Source: Pseudolysinimonas_A sp947085045 (lineage in GTDB: Bacteria; Actinomycetota; Actinomycetes; Actinomycetales; Microbacteriaceae). Taken from it: a stretch of 64,000 bases of DNA. Under the pieces are notes generated by a model, which worked only from the letters and a program-made list of their open reading frames with translations, was not told the origin of the DNA and did not search any database. The stretch's first letter is position 1. Each line of letters begins with the position of its first letter. Both the position numbers and the translations under genes were made by a program. This document shows positions 16,264 to 24,178 of the stretch, in pieces. The DNA is taken from NCBI GenBank assembly GCA_947085045.1, contig CAMTUU010000009.1:62001-126000 (forward strand), given 5' to 3'.

Positions 16264-16815
16264 TCAGTCGCGCAGCGGGCGTCCGGCGAGGATGATACCC
16301 GCGCCGACGATTGCGGCGAGGAGGAACAGGATGATCTGCTGCACCCCGCTCTCGACGTTCGCGAACGCCAGGGCGATCGGCACCGGGATCAGCACGAGGG
16401 TGCCGAGGATCGACAGCCAGCCGAGACGGGCGCGTCGGGTGAGCAGCCAGGCGACCCCGACGACCAGCACGACGGCGAACCAGCTGTTCCCGAAAACCGC
16501 CTGGAACGGGATGCCGTCGCGCCCCCGGGGAGCGGGAGCAGCCCGTCGTACCGCAGCCCGTGAACGTCAAGATGACCAGGCTGCCGACCACGACCAGGAT
16601 CGCGCCGACCAGCTTGCCGGCGATCGACCCGTCCGCGATCAGGAGGCCGGCGATGACGACGAGCACCGCGAACAGGAACTGCAGCAGCAGGCAGCCGCCG
16701 AGGAAGACCGCGATCGCCCCGGCGAGACTGCGCCCGGGCGGCTGGCCGGCGCCGAAGAGGCCGGGTCGACGGGATACCGGTCGACGGCCGAGGCGGGCGG
16801 CGGGCGGCGGAGGCC
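16264..16815 (-). pseudogene. Integral membrane protein of unknown family, frameshifted
   Basis: Hydrophobic segments are spread over different frames. Upstream: GRSLAGAIAVFLGGCLLLQFLFAVLVVIAGLL and GKLVGAILVVVGSLVILTFTG (about 16740-16560). Downstream: DGIPFQAVFGNSWFAVVLVVGVAWLL through VQQIILFLLAAIVGAGIILAGRPLRD (16520-16264). A short third-frame piece, GLRYDGLLPLPGG, joins them. One extra G in each of two G runs (near 16557 and 16527) would restore one reading frame. The 5' part (proline/arginine-rich) also lacks an obvious start codon. So this is either a decaying gene or an intact one with homopolymer base-call errors. A shorter 68-codon frame (16264-16470) can be read alone but starts mid-domain. 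Confidence 0.6.
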
Positions 16816-16866
16816 GTCGGCGTAAGAGTGTCGATGAGCCGACCGGGGGACGCGACAGAGGGACGC

Positions 16867-17865
16867 TCAGCGCCGCGTGGAGGCTCGGACGACGAGTTCG
16901 GGCTGGAAGACGATCCGGCGCGGCGGCAGCTCGGGCTCCGCGGCCTCCTCGCGCAGGATGCGCAGCGCGGTCGCGCCGATCTCGTGACGGGGCTGGCGGA
17001 TGGAAGTCAGCGGCACCACCGTCGCGCTCGCGAAATCGATGTCATCGAACCCGATCAGGGCGACGTCCTCCGGGACGCGCAGCGCTCCCGACATGACGAG
17101 CGCCTGAAGCAGCCCCACCGCGACGAGGTCGTTCGCGGCGAACACCGCGTCGGGCCGCTCGGCGCGCGCGACGAGCTCCTCGCCCACCCGGCGCCCCTCG
17201 AGCACCGTGAGCCCCGCGGTCTCGATCACCTCGAGCGACGCGCCCGCGACCTCGTCGATCGCCTGGCGGGCACCCACCAAGCGGTCGGAGATCTGCCGCA
17301 CCCCGAGCGGACCGCCGGCGAAGGCGATCCGCCGCCGTCCCGTCGAGAGGAGGTGCGCGACGGCGAGCCGGCCGCCCGCGGTGTCGTCGACCGAGACCGA
17401 GCTGACCCCGGAATCCCGGCTCTCGCGGTCGACCAGCACGACGGGCGTGCCGCGCCGGCGCAGCTCGGCCAGGCGCGGTTCGATGTCGCCGTAGGGCGAG
17501 ATGAGGATGCCGTGCACCCGCTGCTCTTCGAACAGGTCGAGGTAGGCGGATTCGCGCCGCACGTCCTCGTCGGAGTTGCCGAGGATCACCGACAGCCCGA
17601 GCTTCGCGGCCTCGTCTTCGGCGCCGCGGGCGACGTCGGTGAAGAACGGGTTGCGCACGTCGAGCACGACGAGGCCGACGCTCGAGCTGCGTCCGGCCCG
17701 CAACTGGCGCGCGGCCTCGTTGCGCACGTAGCCGAGTTCGGCGATCGCCGCGCGCACCCGAGCCGTCGCGTCGGCCGAGACGCGGGGCGAGTCGTTGAGC
17801 ACGTTGGAGACGGTGCCGACCGAGACCCCCGCCCGCTGGGCGACGTCGCGGATGCTGGCGACCAT
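16867..17865 (-). CDS. LacI-family repressor, probably of the rhamnose regulon (copy 1)
   Basis: 332 residues. Helix-turn-helix SIRDVAQRAGVSVGTVSNVLNDSPRVSADATARV (4-38) with the hinge helix AARQLRAGRSSSVGLVV, then a periplasmic-binding-like effector domain (ISPYGDI near 125, AANDLVAVGLLQAL near 245, IGFDDIDFASATVVPLTSIRQP near 275) and C-terminal ELVVRASTRR. It is clearly a paralogue of the LacI at 20898-21905; the two end almost identically (ELVVRAST). It reads away from rhaI, with two uncharacterised genes between. One of the pair probably binds TGAATCGATTCA; sequence alone does not say which. Confidence 0.85.
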   Translation of the reverse strand: MVASIRDVAQRAGVSVGTVSNVLNDSPRVSADATARVRAAIAELGYVRNEAARQLRAGRSSSVGLVVLDVRNPFFTDVARGAEDEAAKLGLSVILGNSDEDVRRESAYLDLFEEQRVHGILISPYGDIEPRLAELRRRGTPVVLVDRESRDSGVSSVSVDDTAGGRLAVAHLLSTGRRRIAFAGGPLGVRQISDRLVGARQAIDEVAGASLEVIETAGLTVLEGRRVGEELVARAERPDAVFAANDLVAVGLLQALVMSGALRVPEDVALIGFDDIDFASATVVPLTSIRQPRHEIGATALRILREEAAEPELPPRRIVFQPELVVRASTRR

Positions 17866-17914
17866 CAGGTGCGCGCCCGGGTCATAGAGCCGAACCTAGC
17901 GGAGCACGATCGGG

Positions 17915-18409
17915 TCAGAGCTTCTTGTCCTCGAGCGGGTAGAGGTAGGTCTGGCCGTCCTTGATCGCCCAGAGCGCCCAGCTGGAGGCGCCCTTCTTCG
18001 ACAGCTCGGTGACCGGGTAGACGACGATGCCCGCGTCGAGCCGGCTGAGGTCGTGGATGTCGCGGGCGTCGGGAGTGCCGCCGACCGGGCTCGGCAGCGT
18101 CGCGGCCATCATCCCCTCGTAACGCACCCGGCCGAGCGGCACGAGCTGCACGGCCCGGGTCAGCTCCGCGAGGGTCGATTCGTCGAGGTCGCCCTCGATC
18201 GAGAGGGCGCGCAGGTGGTAGTACGTCCCGTCGTGCTCGCGCTGGTCGAGCAGGTACGACTGCGCGGCGCCGCGGCGCTCCGCGGTCGTGTAGATCTCGG
18301 TGGCGTTCCGGGCGAGCTTGCCGCCGAGGAAGCCGATGTACTTCTTGAAGCCGTCGGGCGCTTCGAAGCGGGCGGTGAGGCCGGCGGCGGTGGTCGTCTC
18401 GAGGGACAT
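17915..18409 (-). CDS. Hypothetical protein
   Basis: 164 residues from ATG 18409, with GGAAGGAA nine bases upstream, which supports this start over longer readings. Soluble; no membrane segment or signal. It contains FEAPDGFKKYIGFLGGKLARNATEIYTTAERR and a C-terminal SWALWAIKDGQTYLYPLEDKKL. I do not recognise the family. It lies between lacI copy 1 and another unknown gene in the same direction, 26 nt after the latter, so they are probably co-transcribed. Confidence 0.6.
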   Translation of the reverse strand: MSLETTTAAGLTARFEAPDGFKKYIGFLGGKLARNATEIYTTAERRGAAQSYLLDQREHDGTYYHLRALSIEGDLDESTLAELTRAVQLVPLGRVRYEGMMAATLPSPVGGTPDARDIHDLSRLDAGIVVYPVTELSKKGASSWALWAIKDGQTYLYPLEDKKL

Positions 18410-18435
18410 GGGGTTCCTTCCGGGGAGCGGGGGGA

Positions 18436-19239
18436 TCAGGGCAGCCAGGGGACGGCGTCGGGGAAGAGGAAGCGCGCGATCATGAGCGCGACGAAGGCCG
18501 ACGTGCCGACGCCGATGAGCACCTGCAGCGGGCCCGCGCGGGTCTTCAGCCGGGAGCCCTCGGCAGCGACGCGGCCCGCCCGGGCGGCGTGCTCGGCGGG
18601 CGACACCGTCGCGCCGGCCTTCTCGACCCGCTCGTCGCGGTAGCGCCCGGTCTGGCGGTGCAGCTTGTCCTGCACGAGACGGGTGACCGCCGCCACGCGA
18701 TCGATGGATGCCGCGTCCCGGAACCTCCCCGGTCGCGTGTAGACGAACATCCAGTCGTCGACGAGTTCGACGTCGCATCCCGCGGTGGTGTCGACGAGGA
18801 GGGCCATGAGGTCGGGCGCGAAGATCGTGAGCGCATCCCGCTCGTAGCCCTCGGGCGCGTAGAGCGCGAAGGTGCGATCGAAGTCGCCCTCGAGGCTCAG
18901 CCGCTGGTTGGCGCCGAGGGCGACGCCGGCGAGCTTGAGCATCCCGATGCCGGTTCCCAGCAGCAGGATGTGCGGCACGGCCCGTGGCAGCGGGATCGCC
19001 GCGAAGGCCGCCCCGATCGACCGGGGCAGCGAGGAGTCCTCGGCGTAGATCCCGGTCACGGTGCCGGCGAGGAACGGGGTGTCGGTGCCCCGGGCGTCGA
19101 CGACCCCGGTGAGTTCGACCTTCGATCCGGCGCGGAACAGCACCCCGGGCAGCCCCGGCGCGGGCAGCTTCGGGATGACCGCGAACCCCCGCTGCGCCAT
19201 CTCGTCGCGGAACAGCGCGCTCTTCTCCCGTGCCCCCAC
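18436..19239 (-). CDS. Hypothetical protein with C-terminal membrane anchor
   Basis: 267 residues. Predicted soluble N-terminal region, with a hydrophobic patch AVPHILLLGTGIGMLKLAGVAL near residue 90. A C-terminal membrane segment VLIGVGTSAFVALMIARFLFP (about 240-260) follows a basic linker. FDRTFALYAPEGYERDALTIFAPDLMALL and VELVDDWMFVYTRPGRF resemble actinobacterial conserved hypothetical proteins. No function assigned. The GTG start has TAGGAT seven bases upstream and no Shine-Dalgarno: probably leaderless, transcribed divergently from rhaI. Confidence 0.6.
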   Translation of the reverse strand: MGAREKSALFRDEMAQRGFAVIPKLPAPGLPGVLFRAGSKVELTGVVDARGTDTPFLAGTVTGIYAEDSSLPRSIGAAFAAIPLPRAVPHILLLGTGIGMLKLAGVALGANQRLSLEGDFDRTFALYAPEGYERDALTIFAPDLMALLVDTTAGCDVELVDDWMFVYTRPGRFRDAASIDRVAAVTRLVQDKLHRQTGRYRDERVEKAGATVSPAEHAARAGRVAAEGSRLKTRAGPLQVLIGVGTSAFVALMIARFLFPDAVPWLP

Positions 19240-19303
19240 GCGTCCGATCCTAGGAGGTTCCTCCGCGCCGTGGCACCCGTTCGGGGGTGACGCCGCGAGG
19301 AAC

Positions 19304-19351
19304 TTGACGATCCGTCTCGGCTCTCCTACGGTGAGGAGTTGAATCGATTCA
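19304..19351 (+). promoter_or_regulatory. rhaI promoter with LacI operator
   Basis: TTGACG (19304-19309), 17-bp spacer, TACGGT (19327-19332), then the perfect 12-bp palindrome TGAATCGATTCA (19340-19351) at about +1 to +12. The same palindrome occurs downstream of a TTGACG promoter in front of the rhamnose importer. CG-centred palindromes like this are typical LacI operators, and position at the start of transcription fits repression. Confidence 0.75.
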
Positions 19352-19388
19352 TCTCCCGGGCTCGGCCCGGCTTCGACAAGGACGTCCC

Positions 19389-20552
19389 ATGACCGACTTC
19401 GCCTCCATCTCCGACCGTCTCGTCGAGCAGGCGATCGAACTGCCCTCCTGGGCGTTCGGCAACTCCGGCACCCGCTTCCGCGTCTTCACGACGCCCGGCG
19501 TGCCCCGCACCCCGTTCGAGAAGGTCTCGGATGCGGCCCAGGTCAACAAGCACACGGCCCTCGCGCCGAGCGTCGCGCTGCACATCCCGTGGGACAAGGT
19601 CGACTCCTACGAGGACCTCGCGAAGCACGCCGAGGACGAGGGCGTTCGCCTGGGAACCATCAACTCGAACACCTTCCAGGACGAGGACTACAAGCTCGGC
19701 AGCGTCACGCACAGCGACCCGAAGATCCGCCAGAAGGCGATCGACCACCACTTCGAGTGCATCGAGATCATGCACCAGACCGGATCGCGCGACCTCAAGA
19801 TCTGGCTCGCCGACGGCACCAACTACCCCGGCCAGGACGACATGCGCGCCCGCCAGGACCGCCTCGCCGACTCGCTCGAGCAGATCTACGCCCGCCTCGG
19901 CGACGACCAGCGGATGGTGCTCGAGTACAAGTTCTTCGAGCCGGCGTTCTACCACACGGACGTTCCGGACTGGGGAACCAGCTACGCGCAGGTGGCCGCC
20001 CTCGGGCCGAAGGCGATGACCTGCCTCGACACCGGCCACCACGCGCCGGGCACCAACATCGAGTTCATCGTCATGCAGCTGCTGCGCCTCGGGAAGCTCG
20101 GCTCGTTCGACTTCAACTCGCGCTTCTACGCCGACGACGACCTCATCGTCGGCGCGGCCGACCCGTTCCAGCTGTTCCGCATCCTCGTCGAGGTCGTGCG
20201 CGGCGGGGGTCTCAACAACCCCGACGTCGCGTTCATGCTCGACCAGTGCCACAACATCGAGAACAAGATCCCCGGGCAGATCCGCTCCGTGCTCAACGTG
20301 CAGGAGATGACGGCGCGCGCGCTGCTCGTCGACTCCGCCGCCCTCGCCGCGGCCCAGGCGTCCGGTGACGTGCTCGCCGCCAACGCGGTGCTGATGGATG
20401 CCTTCTACACCGACGTGCGGCCGATGCTGGCGTCGTGGCGCGAGTCGCGCGGGCTGCCCGCCGACCCCATGGCGGCGTACGCGGCCAGCGGCTACTTCGA
20501 GAAGATCACCGGCGACCGCGTCGGCGGCACGCAGGCGGGCTGGGGCGCGTGA
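19389..20552 (+). CDS. rhaI: L-rhamnose isomerase (Actinobacteria/Pseudomonas type)
   Basis: 387 residues. TIM-barrel sugar isomerase: LADGTNYPGQDDMRARQDRL, MVLEYKFFEPAFYHTDVPDWGTSY (Glu as metal ligand), CLDTGHHAPGTNIEF, GSFDFNSRFYADDDLIVGAADPFQLFRIL and LDQCHNIENKIPGQIRSVLNVQE. The Asp and His in these blocks are the Mn-binding set of xylose-isomerase-like enzymes. It converts L-rhamnose to L-rhamnulose in the cytoplasm. Length matches the RhaI family rather than E. coli RhaA. ATG preceded by AAGGA. Overlaps rhaM by GTGA. LacI operator at its promoter. Confidence 0.9.
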   Translation: MTDFASISDRLVEQAIELPSWAFGNSGTRFRVFTTPGVPRTPFEKVSDAAQVNKHTALAPSVALHIPWDKVDSYEDLAKHAEDEGVRLGTINSNTFQDEDYKLGSVTHSDPKIRQKAIDHHFECIEIMHQTGSRDLKIWLADGTNYPGQDDMRARQDRLADSLEQIYARLGDDQRMVLEYKFFEPAFYHTDVPDWGTSYAQVAALGPKAMTCLDTGHHAPGTNIEFIVMQLLRLGKLGSFDFNSRFYADDDLIVGAADPFQLFRILVEVVRGGGLNNPDVAFMLDQCHNIENKIPGQIRSVLNVQEMTARALLVDSAALAAAQASGDVLAANAVLMDAFYTDVRPMLASWRESRGLPADPMAAYAASGYFEKITGDRVGGTQAGWGA

Positions 20553-20887
20553 CCCGCGTCTGCTTCCAGCTGCAGGTCGTCCCGTCGTTGATCGACGCGT
20601 ACGTCTCGCGACATGAAGCAGTCTGGCCCGAGATGCTGCAGGCGATCGCCGATGCCGGTCGTCGCAACTACTCGCTATTCCTGCGAGACGACGGGATGCT
20701 GATCGGCTACTACGAGACCGACGACGACGCGGCCTCCGCCGCGGCGTTGGCGGCCGACCCGCGCACGGCGGCCTGGGAGGCGGCGGCGGCGGAGTTCTTC
20801 GTCTCCCTGGACGGGGCACGGCCGGATCAGGGAGCGCCGACCCTGCGCGAGGTCTTCCACCTCGAAGATCAGCTCGCCGCCCTCTGA
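20549..20887 (+). CDS. rhaM: L-rhamnose mutarotase
   Basis: 112 residues from GTG 20549, which overlaps the rhaI stop. RVCFQLQVVPSLIDAYVSRHEAVWPEML carries the family signature, including the catalytic His and the VWPEML block; the rest is a ferredoxin-like dimeric barrel (NYSLFLRDDGMLIGYYET). It interconverts the alpha and beta anomers of L-rhamnose so that the isomerase receives the right one. It is convergent with lacI copy 2, with only 10 bp between. Confidence 0.9.
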   Translation: MTRVCFQLQVVPSLIDAYVSRHEAVWPEMLQAIADAGRRNYSLFLRDDGMLIGYYETDDDAASAAALAADPRTAAWEAAAAEFFVSLDGARPDQGAPTLREVFHLEDQLAAL

Positions 20888-20897
20888 CCGCCGTGCG

Positions 20898-21905
20898 CTA
20901 AGCGCGGGTCGAGGCCCGCACGACGAGCTCGGGCCGGAACACCGTCTGCCGCGGGATGAGGGTGTCGTCGCCGCTCTCCTCCAGGAGGATGCGCAGCGCC
21001 GTCTGCCCGATCGCCCGGCTCGGCTGCCGCACCGAGGAGATCGGCACGGCCGCCGCGGCGGCGAAGGCGATGTCGTCGAAACCGATGAGCGCGATCTGGT
21101 CGGGCACGAGCACCGCGCCGTCGACGACGAGCGCCTGGAGCAGCCCGAGGGCGACGAGGTCGTTCGCCGCGAAGAGCGCGTCGGGGCGCTGGCCAGTGGG
21201 TCGCTCCAGGAGACGGCGCCCGGCATCCACCCCCTCGTCGACGGTGAGGGCCCGGGTCGCGATCACCTCGATCTCGACGTCGATGTCACTCGCCTCCACG
21301 GCCCAGCGAGCACCGTCGAGGCGGTCGCGCACCTGCCGCATGTCGAAGGGCCCGCCCACGAACGCGATGCGGCGGCGACCGGTCTCGATGAGATGCTCGG
21401 CCGCCATCCGTCCGCCCACGACGCTGTCGGTGGCGACCGACGAGAAGGTGCCCTCGACGTTCATGCGGTCGACGAGCACCGCCGGGATGCCGCGCTCGCG
21501 CAGCCGGGTGAGGCGGCGCGTGATGTCGCCGTACGGGGCGATGAGCACGCCGCGCACGCTCTGCTCTTCGAACAGATCGAGGTACATGCCCTCGCGGGCG
21601 GGATCCTCGTCGGTGTTGCCGACGAGTACGGCGATGCCGTGGCGGGATGCCTCGTCCTCGGCCCCGCGGACCACCTGGTTGAAGAAGGGGTTCTGGCCGT
21701 CGAGCACGACGAAGCCGACGGTCGACGAGACGCCCGCACGCAGGCGCCGGGCGGCGTCGTTGCGCACGTAGCCGAGTTCGTCGATCGCGCCCTGCACCCG
21801 GGCGATCGACTCGGCGCTCACCTCGTCGGGTTTGTTCAGCACGTTCGAGACGGTGCCGACGGAGACGCCCGCGTGACGCGCGACGTCCTTGATGCTCACG
21901 GCCAC
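20898..21905 (-). CDS. LacI-family repressor, probably of the rhamnose regulon (copy 2)
   Basis: 335 residues. HTH SIKDVARHAGVSVGTVSNVLNKPDEVS (4-30) and hinge AARRLRAGVSSTVGFVV, then the effector domain (IAPYGDITRRLTRLRERGIPAVLVDR, AANDLVALGLLQALVVDG, IGFDDIAFAAAAAVPISSVRQPS). Close paralogue of 16867-17865 over its whole length; differences are concentrated in the central effector-binding segment. The start is a GTG or a nearby ATG behind GAGGAGGTGA, so it is translated with a Shine-Dalgarno. Two hairpins separate it from the importer operon upstream. Confidence 0.85.
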   Translation of the reverse strand: MAVSIKDVARHAGVSVGTVSNVLNKPDEVSAESIARVQGAIDELGYVRNDAARRLRAGVSSTVGFVVLDGQNPFFNQVVRGAEDEASRHGIAVLVGNTDEDPAREGMYLDLFEEQSVRGVLIAPYGDITRRLTRLRERGIPAVLVDRMNVEGTFSSVATDSVVGGRMAAEHLIETGRRRIAFVGGPFDMRQVRDRLDGARWAVEASDIDVEIEVIATRALTVDEGVDAGRRLLERPTGQRPDALFAANDLVALGLLQALVVDGAVLVPDQIALIGFDDIAFAAAAAVPISSVRQPSRAIGQTALRILLEESGDDTLIPRQTVFRPELVVRASTRA

Positions 21906-21940
21906 GGGTCACCTCCTCGGGACAGGGCAGAGCTGAGGAA

Positions 21941-21972
21941 GGCCCGGCCGGCATGCATCTGCCGGCCGGGCC
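21941..21972 (-). terminator. Strong hairpin between rhaS and lacI copy 2
   Basis: GGCCCGGCCGGCA (21941-21953) pairs exactly with TGCCGGCCGGGCC (21960-21972) around a 6-nt loop. It lies after rhaS in the transcription direction; no T-run, so termination may be partial or Rho-assisted. Confidence 0.6.
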
Positions 21973-21992
21973 CTGGGGCGCACCCCTTTTCG

Positions 21993-22018
21993 GGACCCGG
22001 CATGTGCCGACCGGGTCC
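21993..22018 (-). terminator. Second hairpin just after rhaS
   Basis: GGACCCGG (21993-22000) and CCGGGTCC (22011-22018) form an 8-bp stem with a 10-nt loop, 15 nt beyond the rhaS stop. With the next hairpin it forms a double barrier between the importer operon and lacI copy 2. Confidence 0.5.
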
Positions 22019-22032
22019 AGAGAGGAGCCGAC

Positions 22033-23064
22033 TTAGAAGTCGAAGTCCCCGATGTTGTCGGCGTTGAACGTGAACGGGTCGCCCAGCAGGACGGTGCCGT
22101 TCGCGCCGACGGTGTAGCTGCCGAGCTTGCCGGCGTCGAACTCGTCGCCCTCGGCGCCGGTGATGTCGCCGTCGATGAGCGCCTTCGTCGCGTACGCGGC
22201 GAGGTAGCCGAGGTCACCCGGGTTCCACAGCGCGAACGCGGTGACGGTGCCGTCGAGCACGTAGTCGCGCATCTGGTTCGGGGTGCCGAGGCCGGTCAGC
22301 GCGACCTTGCCCTTGAACTCCGAGGTGGAGAGGTAGCGCGCCGCAGCCGAGATGCCGACCGTGGTGGGCGAGATGATGCCCTTCAGCTCCGGGTACGTCG
22401 AGAGCAGGCCCGCGGTCTTGTCGAACGAGGTCTGGTCGTCGTCGTCGCCGTAGACGACCTCGACGAGCTCGATGTCGGGGTAGTCCGACGCGATGTACTC
22501 GGTCATGATGTCGATCCAGGCGTTCTGGTTCGTCGCGGTGGCCGCGGCCGAGAGGATCGCGACCTGACCGGCGCCGCCGATCTGCTCGGCGATGAGGTCG
22601 ACCTCGACCTTGGCGATGCCTTCGGCGTCGGCCTGGTTGATGAACAGGTCGCGGCAGTCGGCGTTCACGTCGGAGTCGAAGGTGACGACCTTCATCCCGT
22701 TGTCACGAGCCGTGTTGAGCGAGTCGCACAGCGCGTCGGGGTCGTTTGCCGAGACGACGAGCCCACCGACGCCCTGCTGGGCGGCGGTGTCGATGAAGCT
22801 GACCTGCGAGTCGGGCGTGGCCGTGGCCGGTCCGACCTCGGCGTAGGTGCCGCCGAACTCCTCGATCGCTTCGGCGCCACCGGCGTCGGAGGTGTCGAAG
22901 TAGGCGTTGCCCAGGTTCTTCGGGAGGAAGGTGATCGAGTAGTTGGCGTCGCCGCCGGTGTCGCCACCCGTGTCGCCGGTGCCGGCTGCGCAACCCGTGG
23001 CGACGAGCGCCACGGTAAGGGCGATGCCGGCGACCGCGGTCGCGCGGATCTTTCGGTTGAACAT
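22033..23064 (-). CDS. rhaS: Rhamnose ABC transporter substrate-binding lipoprotein
   Basis: 343 residues. Lipoprotein signal MFNRKIRATAVAGIALTVAL ending in the lipobox VATGCAAG (Cys near 25), a Gly/Asp-rich linker, then a type 1 periplasmic binding fold: YSITFLPKNLGNAYFDTSDAGGAEAIEEFGG, QGVGGLVVSANDPDALCDSLNTARDNGMKVVTFDSDVNADCRDLFINQAD and LTGLGTPNQMRDYVLDGTVTAFALWNPGDLGYLAAYA. These match the RhaS branch of ribose-binding-like proteins. AGGAG eight bases before the ATG. Last gene of the importer operon. Confidence 0.85.
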   Translation of the reverse strand: MFNRKIRATAVAGIALTVALVATGCAAGTGDTGGDTGGDANYSITFLPKNLGNAYFDTSDAGGAEAIEEFGGTYAEVGPATATPDSQVSFIDTAAQQGVGGLVVSANDPDALCDSLNTARDNGMKVVTFDSDVNADCRDLFINQADAEGIAKVEVDLIAEQIGGAGQVAILSAAATATNQNAWIDIMTEYIASDYPDIELVEVVYGDDDDQTSFDKTAGLLSTYPELKGIISPTTVGISAAARYLSTSEFKGKVALTGLGTPNQMRDYVLDGTVTAFALWNPGDLGYLAAYATKALIDGDITGAEGDEFDAGKLGSYTVGANGTVLLGDPFTFNADNIGDFDF

Positions 23065-23128
23065 CGTTGTTTCTCCTAGTGTGAGGTTGCCGTGCCTGAG
23101 GGCGCGGCGCTGCGGGGGGTCCCTGTTA

Positions 23129-24178
23129 CTACACAGGTCCCGGGGACCCCTTCTTCCCTCCCGGCACGACCCGCTTCACGCGGAGCCAGGCCAAGAAGCT
23201 GGTTGCCACGACGGAGGCCACGAGCAGCACTCCGGTGACGATGCTGATGACGTCGCTCGTCAGGCCTGCGAGACGCAGGGCGCTGCCGACGAAGCCGATG
23301 AGGAGCACGCCCGCGATGACGCCGTGCAGCGCCCCGCGTCCGCCGAAGATCGAGACGCCGCCGAGCAGCACCGCCGCGATCACGCTGAGCTCGAGGCCGG
23401 CGGTGTTGTCGGCGAGCGAGACGTTGGTCTTGAGCGCGTAGTAGATGCCGGCGACGGCGGAGACGAGTCCGCTGACGACGAAGAGCAGGAACTTGGTGCG
23501 TTCGATGCGCACGCCCGAGAAGCGGGCGGCCTCGCTCGACAGGCCGATCGCGAAGATGCCGCGGCCCGCGGGCGTGAAGTGCAGCACGAGCGCGAACACG
23601 AGCGCGAGCACCACGAACAGCACGATGATGTTCGGGATCGGGGTGCCGGGGATGCGGTCGAGCACGAGGCTGCGCATCTCCGCCGGGAAGTCGCCGATCC
23701 GGTCGGTACCGACGAGGCCGACGGCGAGACCGCGGAACAGGGCGAGCGTGCCGATCGTCACCGCGAGCGAGGGCAGCCCGACGACGGTGATGAAGAAGCC
23801 GTTGACCGCTCCGGCGGCGACCCCGACGAGCAGGGCCACGACGAGCGCGACGCCGACGCCGAGCCCGGCGTTGTTCGCGATGCCGAAGGCGACGCCGGCG
23901 AGGCCCGCGGTGCTCGCGACGGAGAGGTCGATCTCGCCGGTGACGATGATGAGCGTCATCGGCAGCGCGATGAGCAGCACCGCGGCGACGTTCGGCAGCA
24001 GGTACTGGATGGTCAGCGGCCCGGCGAATCCGGGCACCGACACGTACGCGACGATGTAGACGAGCACGAGCAGGCCGATGATCGCCATCTCGTGGGTCAG
24101 CAGGATCCGGCGCCACAGCGGGCGGCCGTAGTCGCGGTAGGTGCGCACGGGCTTGTCGGCCAGAATCGTGTCGCTCAT
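23129..24178 (-). CDS. rhaQ: Rhamnose ABC transporter permease
   Basis: 349 residues with about eight to ten membrane segments, BPD_transp_2 family (RbsC-like): MTLIIVTGEIDLSVASTAGLAGVAFG (the EIDLSV block, near 80), NGFFITVVGLPSLAVTIGTLALFRGLAVG (near 125) and LLGGVSIFGGRGALHGVIAGVLLIG (near 275). Its ATG overlaps the stop of the other permease. The naming rhaP/rhaQ follows operon order and could be swapped. Confidence 0.8.
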   Translation of the reverse strand: MSDTILADKPVRTYRDYGRPLWRRILLTHEMAIIGLLVLVYIVAYVSVPGFAGPLTIQYLLPNVAAVLLIALPMTLIIVTGEIDLSVASTAGLAGVAFGIANNAGLGVGVALVVALLVGVAAGAVNGFFITVVGLPSLAVTIGTLALFRGLAVGLVGTDRIGDFPAEMRSLVLDRIPGTPIPNIIVLFVVLALVFALVLHFTPAGRGIFAIGLSSEAARFSGVRIERTKFLLFVVSGLVSAVAGIYYALKTNVSLADNTAGLELSVIAAVLLGGVSIFGGRGALHGVIAGVLLIGFVGSALRLAGLTSDVISIVTGVLLVASVVATSFLAWLRVKRVVPGGKKGSPGPV

